64,000 nucleotides of DNA from Xanthobacter oligotrophicus. Its GTDB lineage: Bacteria; Pseudomonadota; Alphaproteobacteria; Rhizobiales; Xanthobacteraceae. Where the stretch lies: contig NZ_VTTL01000002.1 of NCBI RefSeq assembly GCF_008364685.1, forward strand, positions 310,001 to 374,000, read 5' to 3'. Shown here piece after piece: positions 28,353 through 37,931 of the stretch. Every line of letters starts with the position of its first letter. The first letter of the stretch is position 1. Under the pieces are notes generated by a model. The model was not told where the DNA came from and did not search any database. It saw only the letters and a list, made by a program, of their open reading frames with translations. The position numbers were made by a program, and so were the translations under genes.

Positions 28353-29363
28353 TCAACCGAGCTTGCCCATGGCGACTGCGGTGTCGGCCATGCGGTTGGA
28401 GAAGCCCCACTCGTTGTCATACCAGGACAGCACGCGCACCAGCGTGCCTTCCAGGACCTTGGTCTGGTCCAGGTGCAGGGTGGAGGAGTGCGGGTCGTGG
28501 TTGAAGTCGATGGAGACGTTGGGCTGGTCGGTGACGCCGAGGATGCCCTTCAGCGGTCCGGACGTGGCCGCGGCGATGACGGCCGCGTTGATCTCGTCCT
28601 TGCTGGTGGCCCGCTTGGCGATGAACTTGAAGTCCACCACCGAGACGTTCGGGGTCGGCACGCGGATGGAGGTGCCGTCCAGCTTGCCGTTCAGCTCGGG
28701 CAGCACCAGGCCCACCGCCTTGGCGGCACCGGTGGACGTGGGGATCATGGACATGGCCGCCGCGCGGGCGCGGTAGAGGTCCTTGTGCATGGTATCCAGC
28801 GTCGGCTGGTCGCCCGTGTAGGAGTGGATCGTGGTCATGAAGCCCTTCTCGATGCCGACGGCATCATTCAGGACCTTCGCGACGGGGGCGAGACAGTTGG
28901 TGGTGCAGGAAGCGTTGGAGACCACGAGATGCTCGGAGGTGAGCTTGTCGTGGTTCACGCCGTAGACCACAGTCAGGTCGGCGCCCTCGGCCGGGGCGGA
29001 GACCAGCACGCGCCGGGCGCCGGCCGCGAGGTGAGCGGCCGCCTTGTCGCGGGCGGTGAAGATGCCGGTGCACTCGAGCGCGATATCGACTCCCAGCGCC
29101 GCGTGGGGCAGCTGGGCGGGATCGCGCACCGCAGTGACCTTGATGGGGCCGCGGCCCACGTCGATGGTATCGCCGGCAACCTTGACCTCGCCGGAGAAGC
29201 GGCCGTGCACGCTGTCGAAGCGGAAGAGGTGGGCGTTCGTCTCCACCGGGCCGAGGTCGTTGATCGCCACCACCTCGATGTCGGTCCGACCCGATTCGAT
29301 GATGGCGCGCAGAACGTTACGCCCGATGCGACCGAAACCGTTGATGGCCACCTTGACGCTCAT
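28353..29363 (-). CDS. gap: Glyceraldehyde-3-phosphate dehydrogenase, type I
   Basis: A 336-residue dehydrogenase with [14 protein letters not shown] for NAD(P), the catalytic Cys153 in [13 protein letters not shown], and the C-terminal [13 protein letters not shown]. Position 34-36 reads IND, and a glycine and proline follow (NDLGPV), so coenzyme preference (NAD or NADP) is not clear from sequence. It lies between tkt and pgk, as in the gapA-pgk-fba group. Confidence 0.97.
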   Translation of the reverse strand: MSVKVAINGFGRIGRNVLRAIIESGRTDIEVVAINDLGPVETNAHLFRFDSVHGRFSGEVKVAGDTIDVGRGPIKVTAVRDPAQLPHAALGVDIALECTGIFTARDKAAAHLAAGARRVLVSAPAEGADLTVVYGVNHDKLTSEHLVVSNASCTTNCLAPVAKVLNDAVGIEKGFMTTIHSYTGDQPTLDTMHKDLYRARAAAMSMIPTSTGAAKAVGLVLPELNGKLDGTSIRVPTPNVSVVDFKFIAKRATSKDEINAAVIAAATSGPLKGILGVTDQPNVSIDFNHDPHSSTLHLDQTKVLEGTLVRVLSWYDNEWGFSNRMADTAVAMGKLG

Positions 29364-29472
29364 AATGGGTCCTCCTTGAGCCGGCTTGAAGCCCGGCCTC
29401 TGCGAAACTGCGTTGCGCTCCCGCGGAAGAGCCCGCGGTGCGGCCTGGTCGCGCCCGCCGTGCGCCGATGAT

Positions 29473-31464
29473 CTAAGCCTGCCGGAGCTGGTCGAGGGCC
29501 TTGGCCGCGACCTTGTCCCGGGTCAGTCCGAAATGGGCGAAAAGGTCCTTTCCAGGCGCCGAGGCGCCGAACGAGGTCATTCCCACAAAGGCGGCATCCG
29601 AACCGACGATGGCGTCCCACCCCATGCGGATGGCGGCTTCCACCGCCACCTTGGCCGGAGCGTCCCCGATCACCTTGGCCCGCTCTGCGGCAGGCCTTTC
29701 GAGGAAGAGTTCGAACGAAGGGATGGAGACGACGCGGGTGGGTACACCCTGCGCCTCCAGAAGCTTGGCGGCTTCCACCGCAAGCGAAACCTCGGAGCCG
29801 GTTGCGAACAGGCTGGCCTGCGCCTTGGCCGAGGCCGCGACGATCTCGTAGGCGCCGCCGGCCGAGCGGTTCTCAGGCGTAGCGTCGGTGCGCAGGATCG
29901 GCAGGTTCTGGCGCGACAGGATGAGGGCGGAGGGCCGCCCTTCCGCCTCAAGCGCGATCTGCCAGCACTCGGCCGTCTCCACCGTGTCGGCGGGGCGCAT
30001 CACCAGAAGGTTCGGTATGGCGCGCAGGGCCGCGAGGTGTTCCACCGGCTGGTGGGTAGGGCCGTCCTCGCCGAGGCCGATGGAATCGTGGGTGAGCACA
30101 TGGATCACCCGCTCGCCCATAAGCGCGGCGAGGCGAATGGAGGGGCGGCAATAGTCCGAGAACACCAGGAAGCCGCCGGAGAAGGGAATGAGGCCCTTGT
30201 GCAGGGTGATCCCGTTCATGGCTGCCGCCATGCCGTGCTCGCGCACGCCCCAGTGCACGAAGGAGCCGGCGAAATCGTCCGGCGTGATGGCCTTCGCGCC
30301 CTTGGCCTTGGTGTTGTTGGAGCCGGTGAGGTCGGCCGAGCCGCCCAGCATCTCCGGCACCACGGGGGTAATGAAATCCAGTACCAGCTCGGACGACTTG
30401 CGGGTGGCCACCGCGCCGCCGTCCGCCACCGCCTTCTGCTTGACGGCGACGATGGCGCCTTCCAGCGCCTGCGGCAGCGTGCCGGCGATGCGGCGCTCGA
30501 ACTCGGCCCGGTCGGCGGCGGGGGCAGCGGCGAGGCGCGCGTCCCAGGCCGCGCGGGCGGCGGATCCGGCGGCGCCGGCGGCGCGCCATCCGGCGAGCAC
30601 GTCGGCGGGGATCTCGAAGGGCGCGGCCTCCCAGCCGAGGGCCGCGCGGGTGGCGGCGATCTCGTCGGCGCCGAGCGGGGAGCCGTGCACCTTTTCGGAG
30701 CCCGCCTTCTTGGGACTGCCGAAGCCGATGACGGTGCGGCAGGCGATCAGGGTCGGCCGGTCGGAGGCCTTGGCGGCCGTGAGCGCTGCGAGGATGGCCT
30801 CGGGATCGTGGCCGTCGATGCGGGTCGTCGCCCAACCGGAGGCAGCGAAGCGCGCCAGCTGGTCGGTGGAGCCGGAGATGGAGGTGGCGCCGTCGATGGA
30901 GATGCCGTTGTCATCCCACATGACGATGAGCTTGGAGAGCTTCAGGTGGCCGGCGAGGTCCGCCGCCTCCTGGCTGATGCCCTCCATCAGGTCGCCGTCG
31001 GAGCAGAGCACGAAGGTGTGGTGGTCCACCACATCCTTGCCGAAGCGGGCGGCGAGCGCGCGCTCCGCCATGGCCATGCCCACGGCGGTGGCGATGCCCT
31101 GCCCGAGCGGGCCGGTGGTGGTCTCGATGCCTTCGGTAACGAAGTTCTCGGGATGGCCGGGGGTGAGCGAGCCGAGCTTGCGGAAGCGCTTGATCTCCTC
31201 GATCGTCACCTTCTCGTAGCCGGCCAGATGCAGCACCGAATAGAGCAGCATGGAGCCGTGGCCGGCGGACAGCACGAAGCGGTCGCGATCGGGCCAGAAA
31301 GGACGCGTGGGATCGTACTTCAGGACCTTGGTGAACAGGACGGTGGCGATGTCCGCAGCACCCATGGGCAGGCCGGGATGACCGCTATTGGCAGCTTCCA
31401 CCGCGTCCATGGCAAGGAAGCGGATGGCGTTGGCCATGCGGTCGTGACTCGTGCGGCTCAGCAT
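29473..31464 (-). CDS. tkt: Transketolase
   Basis: A 663-residue thiamine-diphosphate enzyme. It has [26 protein letters not shown] (ThDP/Mg site), [15 protein letters not shown] and [20 protein letters not shown]. The start at 31464 ([15 protein letters not shown]) is the conserved one; the frame continues to 31548 without support. It heads the tkt-gap-pgk-fba minus-strand run. The gene pair tkt/DUF4164-zapA is divergent, as in other rhizobia. Confidence 0.97.
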   Translation of the reverse strand: MLSRTSHDRMANAIRFLAMDAVEAANSGHPGLPMGAADIATVLFTKVLKYDPTRPFWPDRDRFVLSAGHGSMLLYSVLHLAGYEKVTIEEIKRFRKLGSLTPGHPENFVTEGIETTTGPLGQGIATAVGMAMAERALAARFGKDVVDHHTFVLCSDGDLMEGISQEAADLAGHLKLSKLIVMWDDNGISIDGATSISGSTDQLARFAASGWATTRIDGHDPEAILAALTAAKASDRPTLIACRTVIGFGSPKKAGSEKVHGSPLGADEIAATRAALGWEAAPFEIPADVLAGWRAAGAAGSAARAAWDARLAAAPAADRAEFERRIAGTLPQALEGAIVAVKQKAVADGGAVATRKSSELVLDFITPVVPEMLGGSADLTGSNNTKAKGAKAITPDDFAGSFVHWGVREHGMAAAMNGITLHKGLIPFSGGFLVFSDYCRPSIRLAALMGERVIHVLTHDSIGLGEDGPTHQPVEHLAALRAIPNLLVMRPADTVETAECWQIALEAEGRPSALILSRQNLPILRTDATPENRSAGGAYEIVAASAKAQASLFATGSEVSLAVEAAKLLEAQGVPTRVVSIPSFELFLERPAAERAKVIGDAPAKVAVEAAIRMGWDAIVGSDAAFVGMTSFGASAPGKDLFAHFGLTRDKVAAKALDQLRQA

Positions 31465-31793
31465 GAATTCCGTTTCTCCCGCGCCGGGGTCCGGACGCGC
31501 CGCCCTGCCAGAGACAACCTCGAGCTGTGGCAGACCCATCAGGGTCATCCGGCCAGTGTTGGCCGCCTTGTACCAAGGCTCGCATGGCTGTCAAACCTGC
31601 CCGGTCCTCGAACGTCAAGCTGGGCGGTTCGCAGAGCCCCGCGCTGCATCGTCGCGCCTGCAGCAAAGCTTCCGCATTGCAGCATTCGCAAATGCGGAAA
31701 GTTGGAGGGGCCGGAGGCTCTCCTTTGACCCATTCATGTTGACAGGTGGGGAAAGTCTGGCGCCATGCGGTCCGACTCGGCTACACTTTGCCA
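31465..31793. other. Divergent intergenic region tkt / DUF4164
   Basis: Must hold both promoters. A TACACT at 31782 sits 6 bases before the DUF4164 start, which would give an almost leaderless mRNA, but no good -35 goes with it. No repeat or ORF was supported. Confidence 0.4.
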
Positions 31794-32099
31794 ATGTATG
31801 CGCTGAAGCATCGCCCGCCGCTCCAGGACGCCCCCATCGAGGCCGCGACCCGGCGCCTCCATGCGGCCCTCGACGCCCTGAACGACGCGCTGGATCGCCG
31901 CCGCGAGACCGACCGCCATCAGGAGGCGCTGGCGGCCCAGCTTCACGCCATGGGCAACGACCGGGCGCGCCTTGCCGCTGAGCTCGATTTGGCCAAGGCT
32001 GATGCCGGCCAGGTGGAGGAAGTGGGCCGGGAGATCATCCGCCGCCTGGACGTGGCCATGGGCACGATCCGCGACGTGCTCGCGACCCACGGCGGCTGA
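31794..32099 (+). CDS. DUF4164 coiled-coil protein
   Basis: A 101-residue protein that is almost entirely coiled coil (ATRRLHAALDALNDALDRR, then AELDLAKADAGQVEEV). DUF4164 proteins are found directly upstream of zapA in rhizobia; a role with the Z-ring is an inference from this neighbourhood. The start at 31794 gives the expected size; an in-frame upstream codon at 31746 adds unlike sequence. Only five bases separate it from zapA. Confidence 0.8.
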   Translation: MYALKHRPPLQDAPIEAATRRLHAALDALNDALDRRRETDRHQEALAAQLHAMGNDRARLAAELDLAKADAGQVEEVGREIIRRLDVAMGTIRDVLATHGG

Positions 32100-32104
32100 C
32101 GGGC

Positions 32105-32488
32105 ATGCCTCATGTCTCGGTCACCATCGCCGGTCGCCAGTACAGGATGGCCTGCGACGAGGGGCAGGAAGAGCACCTCATCCGGCTCGCCCACGACATT
32201 GACGGCCGCATCTCCCAGTTGCGCACCGCCTTCGGCGAGATCGGCGACCAGCGCCTCGTGGTCATGGCCGCCATCACCATCGCCGACGAACTGGCGGAAA
32301 CGCGCCGGCGCGTGGCCGCGCTGGAAAGCGACATCGAGAGCCAGCGAGACGCCCGGGCCTCCGCCATTGCCCGCATCGAGGCGAGCGAGGAGGAGGTGGC
32401 GCGCACCATCGATCAGGTGGCCGAGCGCATCGAGCAGCTTGTCTCCCAGCTCGCCCCCAAGGAGCGCGGCTCGGTGGGCATGGGCTGA
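32105..32488 (+). CDS. zapA: Cell division protein ZapA
   Basis: A 127-residue protein: N-terminal globular part (VSVTIAGRQYRMACDEGQEEHLIRLA) followed by a long coiled coil, as in ZapA, which bundles FtsZ filaments. In most rhizobia zapA is followed by 6S RNA and 5-FCL. Here it is followed by ybgC in the opposite direction with only 34 bases between the stops; 6S and 5-FCL lie 11 kb away. Confidence 0.93.
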   Translation: MPHVSVTIAGRQYRMACDEGQEEHLIRLAHDIDGRISQLRTAFGEIGDQRLVVMAAITIADELAETRRRVAALESDIESQRDARASAIARIEASEEEVARTIDQVAERIEQLVSQLAPKERGSVGMG

Positions 32489-32522
32489 GGATCGGAATGA
32501 GCTGAAGGCGCGTTAAGGCACC

Positions 32523-33032
32523 TCAGCGCTGGGTTTCGCCGATGGCCTCGGCCGCGCGTGCATCCTGAAGCGTCGCTTGCCGCAGCGCATCGGGAATGCG
32601 CTTGGCCCGCCCTTCCGAGACGAAGGCTACCCGCACGGTGGCAGACACCAGCACCTCGCCATCCCGCTTCACCTGCTGCAACAGGGTGATGGACGCGCCG
32701 GCCACTTCCTTGGAGAGGGTCACAACCTCCAGCACGTCGTCGATACGGGCCGGCTTGCGGAAGTCGATCTGCATGGAGCGGACGACGAAGTGGAAGCCCG
32801 GCGCCTCGGCCGCCGCCTGCTCGAACAGCTCACCCTGGAACACGCCCAAGAGCCGCATGTAGTCGGAGCGGCCGCGCTCCATGAATCTCAGATAGTTGGC
32901 GTGGTAGACGATGCCGGAGAAATCCGTGTCCTCATAATACACGCGCACATGCAGCGCGTGGCCGCCGGGGATGAGCCGGCCGGCAAGGGTGAGGTGCGGA
33001 TCGGACGGGGAGAAGTTGGGGCGCTCGACCAT
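32523..33032 (-). CDS. ybgC: Tol-Pal-associated acyl-CoA thioesterase YbgC
   Basis: A 169-residue hotdog protein with the 4-hydroxybenzoyl-CoA-thioesterase-type signature YYEDTDFSGIVYHANYLRF (catalytic Asp) and ERGRSDYMR. It hydrolyses short acyl-CoA or acyl-ACP and associates with phospholipid metabolism. It normally directly precedes tolQ; here tolQ is 11 kb away on the other strand. Confidence 0.94.
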   Translation of the reverse strand: MVERPNFSPSDPHLTLAGRLIPGGHALHVRVYYEDTDFSGIVYHANYLRFMERGRSDYMRLLGVFQGELFEQAAAEAPGFHFVVRSMQIDFRKPARIDDVLEVVTLSKEVAGASITLLQQVKRDGEVLVSATVRVAFVSEGRAKRIPDALRQATLQDARAAEAIGETQR

Positions 33033-33049
33033 GTCGCCCTCATAAACGA

Positions 33050-33081
33050 GACCGCGCCCCTTGTGAACAAAGGGCGCGGCT
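33050..33081 (-). terminator. Possible terminator after DUF2852
   Basis: Arms CCGCGCCC and GGGCGCGG (33052-33059, 33072-33079) with AT-rich interior. There is no good T-run, so the function is uncertain. Confidence 0.4.
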
Positions 33082-33131
33082 CAAGATGGTCTGGAACCGT
33101 CCCACGGCGGCAACGCGCCGCAGGATTTGGA

Positions 33132-33545
33132 TCAGTTGCCGGACGGAGCGTCCGGACCCGGCTCAGCGGGGCGGCTGCGACGGTCGGCCATGAACTGGTC
33201 GAACTCCGACTTGTCCTTGGCCTGGCGCAGGCGCTCGAGGAAGTCGCGGAAGTCCTTCTGCTCGTCCTCGAGGCGCCGCAGCGTCTCCTGGCGATACTCG
33301 TCGAAGGCGCGGTTGCCGCTGGACGGCATGGTCCGGCTCCAGCGCCCGAAGGCGCCGCGCAGGGCATCCCCACCCTCTTCCTGCCAGCGGCCAAAGCCGC
33401 GCTTGGCACCACATCCCATCCGTCCGCTCCCGATGGTGAAGGCCAGGATCGCGAGGCCCAGCGGCCACCAGGCCATGAAGCCCAGCACCGTCAGCGCGAT
33501 CCACGCCGGTTTGCCGTAACTGTCGAGCTTGTAAGCGAGCTCCAT
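33132..33545 (-). CDS. DUF2852 membrane protein
   Basis: A 137-residue protein. One or two hydrophobic segments at the N-terminus (KPAWIALTVLGFMAWWPLGLAILAF) precede a charged helical C-terminal part (DEYRQETLRRLEDEQKDFRDFLERLR). DUF2852 members are frequent in rhizobia and of unknown function. Start at 33545 (MELAYKLD); a frame to 33575 exists but overlaps a palindrome that matches one before the adjacent tetR gene. Confidence 0.82.
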   Translation of the reverse strand: MELAYKLDSYGKPAWIALTVLGFMAWWPLGLAILAFTIGSGRMGCGAKRGFGRWQEEGGDALRGAFGRWSRTMPSSGNRAFDEYRQETLRRLEDEQKDFRDFLERLRQAKDKSEFDQFMADRRSRPAEPGPDAPSGN

Positions 33546-33561
33546 AGCCGCGTTCCCGGTT

Positions 33562-33576
33562 AATGTTAATAACATT
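33562..33576. promoter_or_regulatory. Palindrome AATGT-N5-ACATT upstream of DUF2852
   Basis: AATGTTAATAACATT, a perfect inverted repeat 17 bases before the DUF2852 start. It has the same arms and spacing as the one before the neighbouring TetR gene (34276-34290), suggesting one shared operator. Confidence 0.7.
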
Positions 33577-33636
33577 TACATAGATAGGCAAAGGCCCCCG
33601 TTTTGTCAATGGCCCGGCCCTTGACGGGCGCGGGAC

Positions 33637-34272
33637 TCAGCTGCCGGAGGGGGCGCCGAGACCTTTCAGATAAATGAGGAATGCGGCCTCAAGTAGCTCA
33701 TCCGGGCCCATGGGCAGTTTGCGCCGGGCGCTGTCGGCCCGACCGAACAGGGACGCCACCCCATGGGCCAGCGACCAGGTATGGAGCGCCACCATCAGGG
33801 CCGGCGGGCGCGCCGGGCCGGGAATGTGAGAGACCAAAACTTCCGCCGCCTCGCGCAGCACGCCGAACGCGCGATTGTTGGCCTGCTGCAAGCCCTCGTG
33901 GCCGTCCGCCGGCAAGCCGGATTCGAACATGGCCACATATTCCGCCGGCGCCCGCCGGGCGAAATCGAGATAGGCCCGCCCTACCCGCTCATAGGCGACG
34001 GCGGCGGAGGGCCGGCCGTTCTGCCACGCGGTGGTGAGGGCATCGGCCAGCCGCTCGAAACCGACGGCGGCCACCGCCGCCAGCAATTCGTCCCGGTCGC
34101 GGAAATGGCGGTAGGGCGCGGCGGCGCTCACACCGGCGCGGCGGGCCGCCTCGGCGAAGGTGACGCCCGCAACGCCCTTCTCCCCGATCAGGTCGAGGGT
34201 CGCCTGCATCAAGGCCTCCCGCAGGTTGCCGTGATGGTAGGACCGCGTTTCTCCGTTCCGGGACCAGCTCAT
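33637..34272 (-). CDS. TetR/AcrR-family regulator
   Basis: A 211-residue protein with a TetR helix-turn-helix at about 20-62 (LIGEKGVAGVTFAEAARRAGVSAAAPYRHF). The C-terminal domain (LHTWSLAHGVASLFGR) is of the WHG type. Immediately upstream and 700 bases downstream lie matching palindromes AATGT-N5-ACATT, so it probably represses itself and the DUF2852 gene. Ligand unknown. Confidence 0.9.
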   Translation of the reverse strand: MSWSRNGETRSYHHGNLREALMQATLDLIGEKGVAGVTFAEAARRAGVSAAAPYRHFRDRDELLAAVAAVGFERLADALTTAWQNGRPSAAVAYERVGRAYLDFARRAPAEYVAMFESGLPADGHEGLQQANNRAFGVLREAAEVLVSHIPGPARPPALMVALHTWSLAHGVASLFGRADSARRKLPMGPDELLEAAFLIYLKGLGAPSGS

Positions 34273-34275
34273 GTG

Positions 34276-34290
34276 AATGTGATGTACATT
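34276..34290. promoter_or_regulatory. Palindrome AATGT-N5-ACATT upstream of tetR
   Basis: AATGTGATGTACATT, four bases before the TetR start codon. Same arms and spacing as 33562-33576. Its position would block transcription or initiation of the regulator itself. Confidence 0.7.
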
Positions 34291-34324
34291 GACGGCGGGG
34301 CCGCGTCGATGGGCATGGAGCCGC

Positions 34325-35356
34325 CTACTCGCCCTCGTCGAACAGGGGCATGGGCTTGACCACCACCGGCTCCGGCAGACCGAGGTGGCGGAAGGCGGTG
34401 GCGGTCAGCATCCGCCCGCGCGGCGTGCGCTGGATGAAGCCCTGCTGCACCAGGAAGGGCTCCACGATCTCCTCGATGGCATCGCGCGGCTCGGAGAGCG
34501 CAGCGGCGAGCGTATCCACACCCACCGGGCCACCGCCGTAATAATCGGCGATGACGGTGAGATAGCGCCGGTCCATTGCATCGAGCCCGGCGGCGTCCAC
34601 CTCCAGCGCCAGCAGCGCCCGGTCGGCCACCTTGCGGTCGATGCGCTCGGCATCGGCCACCAGGGCGAAGTCACGCACCCGCCGCAACAGCCGGCCGGCG
34701 ATGCGGGGCGTGCCGCGCGCACGCCGGGCGATCTCGGTGGCGCCGTCCGGGGCGATGGCGATGCCGAGCACCCGCGCCCCACGCACCACGATCTTCTCCA
34801 GTTCCTCCACCGTGTAGAACTGGAGCCGCACCGGAATGCCGAAGCGGTCGCGCAGCGGCGTGGTGAGCAGGCCCGAGCGCGTGGTGGCGCCCACCAGCGT
34901 GAATTTCGGCAGGGCGATCTTCACCGAGCGCGCCGCCGGACCCTCGCCGATGACGAGGTCCAGCTCGTAATCCTCCATGGCGGGATAGAGGATTTCCTCC
35001 ACCGCCGGCGCGAGGCGGTGGATCTCGTCGATGAAGAGCACGTCGCGCTCTTCGAGATTGGTGAGGATGGCGGCGAGGTCCCCCGCCTTGGCGATCACCG
35101 GGCCGGAGGTGGAGCGGAAGCCCACCCCCATCTCCCGCGACATGATCTGGGCCAGCGTGGTTTTGCCGAGGCCGGGCGGACCCACGAACAGCACATGGTC
35201 CAGCGCCTCGCCGCGGGCGCGGGCCGCCTTGATGAACACTTCCAGATTGGCGCGCGCCTGCGCCTGCCCCACGAACTCCTTGAGGAGCTGGGGCCGCAGC
35301 GTCGAATCGGCGGCGTCTTCGCCGTGCTTCTCGCCCGAGAGGAGGCGGGTGTTCAT
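34325..35356 (-). CDS. ruvB: Holliday junction branch-migration ATPase RuvB
   Basis: A 343-residue AAA+ motor: Walker [10 protein letters not shown], Walker [28 protein letters not shown] (sensor and arginine finger) and winged-helix C-terminus YYGGGPVG. It drives branch migration with RuvA. Start at 35356 ([10 protein letters not shown]) is the conserved one. It is separated from ruvA by a plus-strand flavin reductase gene, which is unusual. Confidence 0.97.
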   Translation of the reverse strand: MNTRLLSGEKHGEDAADSTLRPQLLKEFVGQAQARANLEVFIKAARARGEALDHVLFVGPPGLGKTTLAQIMSREMGVGFRSTSGPVIAKAGDLAAILTNLEERDVLFIDEIHRLAPAVEEILYPAMEDYELDLVIGEGPAARSVKIALPKFTLVGATTRSGLLTTPLRDRFGIPVRLQFYTVEELEKIVVRGARVLGIAIAPDGATEIARRARGTPRIAGRLLRRVRDFALVADAERIDRKVADRALLALEVDAAGLDAMDRRYLTVIADYYGGGPVGVDTLAAALSEPRDAIEEIVEPFLVQQGFIQRTPRGRMLTATAFRHLGLPEPVVVKPMPLFDEGE

Positions 35357-35622
35357 GGAAGAGGTCTTGCTCCCCTGGGGGCCAGCGACTCGTGCGACTG
35401 TAGTGTGCGCCGGCCGGGTACGGAAGGGGAACGCAGGTTCGGCAGGTGGCTCCAACTCTGGCAGCGCGTTGACACACGTGACATGCCGCAACGCCGGCGC
35501 GCCGCGACAGGCCTATAATGCGACGTGCTGGCGCTCCGTGCGGGGAAGGCTCCCAACCCAGCCATAGAAAGCCCATGACCCCTAGGGCAAGCGGACCGGG
35601 CTTCGTTCCAGGAGGAGCGGCC

Positions 35623-36153
35623 ATGAAGGACCTTCCCCTCGCCGACGTCTACCAGCTCATCGAGCCCGGCCCGGTGGTGCTGCTCACCACCAGCCATCGC
35701 GGGCACGCCAACGTCATGACCATGTCGTGGCACATGATGGTGGAATTCACCCCGCCCCTCATCGCCTGCATCGTCTCCCAGGGCGACTTCAGCTTCACCG
35801 CCCTGCGTACCACCAAGGAGTGCGTCATCGCCATTCCCGCCGTGGAGATTGCCGACAAGGTGGTGAAGGTGGGCAATTGCTCCGGCCGCGACGTGGACAA
35901 GTTCGCCACCATCGGGCTTACGCCCAAGCCCGCCGCCCTGGTGGCGGCGCCGCTCATCAAGGAGTGCTTCGCCAATCTGGAATGCCGGGTGGTGGAGACC
36001 CGCCTCGTCAACCGCTTCAACCTGTTCGTGCTGGAAGTGGTGAAGGCGTGGCGCGACCCGGCCCAGACGGCGCCGCGCACCATCCATCACCAGGGCTACG
36101 GCACCTTCGCGGTGGACGGGGACACCCTGAAGCTGCCCTCCCGGATGCCGTGA
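35623..36153 (+). CDS. Flavin reductase-like / FMN-binding split-barrel protein
   Basis: A 176-residue protein of the flavin-reductase-like domain family: VVLLTTSHRGHANVMTMSWHMMVEFTPPLIACIV is the FMN-binding strand-loop, and CSGRDVDKF follows. A strong ribosome site (AGGAGGAG) fixes the start. Likely reduces or binds FMN; the electron acceptor is unknown. It is inserted between ruvA and ruvB on the opposite strand. Confidence 0.87.
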   Translation: MKDLPLADVYQLIEPGPVVLLTTSHRGHANVMTMSWHMMVEFTPPLIACIVSQGDFSFTALRTTKECVIAIPAVEIADKVVKVGNCSGRDVDKFATIGLTPKPAALVAAPLIKECFANLECRVVETRLVNRFNLFVLEVVKAWRDPAQTAPRTIHHQGYGTFAVDGDTLKLPSRMP

Positions 36154-36174
36154 GGAGCCCGAAGGCATTCTCCC

Positions 36175-36792
36175 CTACTTCGCCAGTTCCTTCAGCCCCA
36201 GCCGGATCAGAACTTCGGTCTTGGCCCCCTCCCCCGCCCCACGCAGGGCGGCGGCGATGGCGGCGTTGGCCTGCGGCACGCCATAGCCGAGGTTGACGAG
36301 GGCGGAGACCGCATCGGCCGCCGCGCCCCCCTGCACCGGGGCGACACCGCCGCCGCCGAGCTGGGCCACCAGTGGTTCGGAGGCGGAAAAGCCCGGCATC
36401 TTGTCCTTCAGCTCGGTGATGATGCGCGTCGCCACCCGCGGCCCCACCCCCGGCGCCCGCGCCACCGTGGCCTTGTCGCCCAGCGCGATGGCTTGCGTCA
36501 GCTCCGATGCGCTCAGGGTAGAGAGCACAGCCAGAGCCGTCTTGGTGCCGATGCCCTGGATGCCCTGCAGCAGGCGGAACCAGTCGCGCTCCGCCGCCGA
36601 GGAGAAGCCGAACAGGCGGATCTGGTCCTCGCGCACATGGGTCTCGATGAACAGCGCCGTCGCCTCCCCCGCCCGCGGCAGGGCTGAGAGCGTGCGGCCG
36701 GAACAGTGCACGAGATAGCCCACGCCATGGACATCGAGGATCACATGGTCCTCCTCCAGCGTGTCCACGACGCCCTTCAGCTTTCCGATCAT
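36175..36792 (-). CDS. ruvA: Holliday junction DNA-binding protein RuvA
   Basis: A 205-residue protein: OB-fold domain ([26 protein letters not shown]), two helix-hairpin-helix motifs ([11 protein letters not shown] and [12 protein letters not shown]) and the mobile C-terminal domain (SALVNLGY) that binds RuvB. Start at ATG 36792, with an in-frame GTG just before it. Confidence 0.97.
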   Translation of the reverse strand: MIGKLKGVVDTLEEDHVILDVHGVGYLVHCSGRTLSALPRAGEATALFIETHVREDQIRLFGFSSAAERDWFRLLQGIQGIGTKTALAVLSTLSASELTQAIALGDKATVARAPGVGPRVATRIITELKDKMPGFSASEPLVAQLGGGGVAPVQGGAAADAVSALVNLGYGVPQANAAIAAALRGAGEGAKTEVLIRLGLKELAK

Positions 36793-36819
36793 CACAAGCC
36801 TTTCAGGGCTGGAACGGCA

Positions 36820-37245
36820 TCAGGTCACCGCCGCCCACAGGAAGACGAAAGTGGCCAGCGCCCCGAGCCCGGTGCGCACCATGTGCAGCTGGCCCCAATT
36901 GGTGATGAGGCGCCGCGTCTCGACGTCGGCCTCGGCCGTCGCCAGCAGGCGCCGGTTCGTGGGCATGATGCCGATGAGGGTATAGGGCCAGTTGGCCAGC
37001 ATCAGCACCCCGCCGGCGAGCCAGTGCCAGTCCCCGTCGCGGCTGAAGGCGACCGCACCCAGCACCGCGCCGATCAGGGCGAGGGTCGCCTGCATGGCGA
37101 AGCCCCGCTTGTAGGAAGGCTTCCATTGCCTGAGCGCCGCCCCGTCGTCGAGCGCCAGCCGCGCCGGCTGCTCCACGGCATTGATATAGAAGGCGGCGCC
37201 GGTAAACAGCGCGGCCACGACCAGCGCCAAGTGTCCGATGATCAT
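36820..37245 (-). CDS. DUF1772 membrane protein
   Basis: A 141-residue integral membrane protein with four predicted helices, INAVEQPAR after the first, and the conserved [16 protein letters not shown] before the last. DUF1772 is uncharacterised and sometimes annotated as anthrone-oxygenase-like. It is placed between ruvC and ruvA in the same direction. Confidence 0.85.
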   Translation of the reverse strand: MIIGHLALVVAALFTGAAFYINAVEQPARLALDDGAALRQWKPSYKRGFAMQATLALIGAVLGAVAFSRDGDWHWLAGGVLMLANWPYTLIGIMPTNRRLLATAEADVETRRLITNWGQLHMVRTGLGALATFVFLWAAVT

Positions 37246-37339
37246 GCCCGCCCCCCGCGGTGAGAGACACCAGCATTTTCGAGCGAAGGAGATTCCGGTT
37301 CGCGTGAAGAAAATGCGGTGAACACAATGACCCGGGACT

Positions 37340-37849
37340 CTACAGCGCCGCGCGGGCGCGCGCAGCCGCGCCGCGATGATGGGCGTGGGTGACCGCCACC
37401 GCCAGCGCGTCGGAGGCGTCCTCGGTCTCGGGCGTGGCCTTGGGCAAAAGGATGCCGATCATCATGCGCACCTGCGCTTTTTCGGCACGGCCGGCGCCCA
37501 CCACGCTCTTTTTCACCAGAAGCGCGGCGTATTCTGACACCGGCAGCCCCATCTGGGCCGGCGCCAGCAGCACTACGCCGCGGGCCTGCCCCAGCTTCAG
37601 GGTGGATGACGGGTTCATGTTGACGAACGTCTCCTCCACCGCCGCCTCCTGGGGGGAAAAGCGCTCGATCACGCCCAGCAGTTCGCGGTGCAGATGGGCG
37701 AGCCGCTCGCCCATGGGCGCCTGCTCCGGCGGCAGGATGGTGCCGCAGGCGACAAAGGCGAGGCGGGAGCCGGTGACGTCGATCACCCCCCAGCCGGTAC
37801 GCCTCAGGCCCGGATCGAGGCCGAGGATGCGAATCGCGTTCAGGTCCAT
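37340..37849 (-). CDS. ruvC: Crossover junction endodeoxyribonuclease RuvC
   Basis: A 169-residue RNase-H-fold nuclease. The acidic residues are seen in [20 protein letters not shown] and [15 protein letters not shown]. It cuts Holliday junctions resolved by RuvAB. Start 37849 ([14 protein letters not shown]). Confidence 0.96.
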   Translation of the reverse strand: MDLNAIRILGLDPGLRRTGWGVIDVTGSRLAFVACGTILPPEQAPMGERLAHLHRELLGVIERFSPQEAAVEETFVNMNPSSTLKLGQARGVVLLAPAQMGLPVSEYAALLVKKSVVGAGRAEKAQVRMMIGILLPKATPETEDASDALAVAVTHAHHRGAAARARAAL

Positions 37850-37931
37850 GGCCGCACCGTGGGGGAGGCGCGCCGGCAAGGAAAGGGCAACTCGAAATCC
37901 GACACGAGGGGCAACGCGGACGGGCGGCGGC

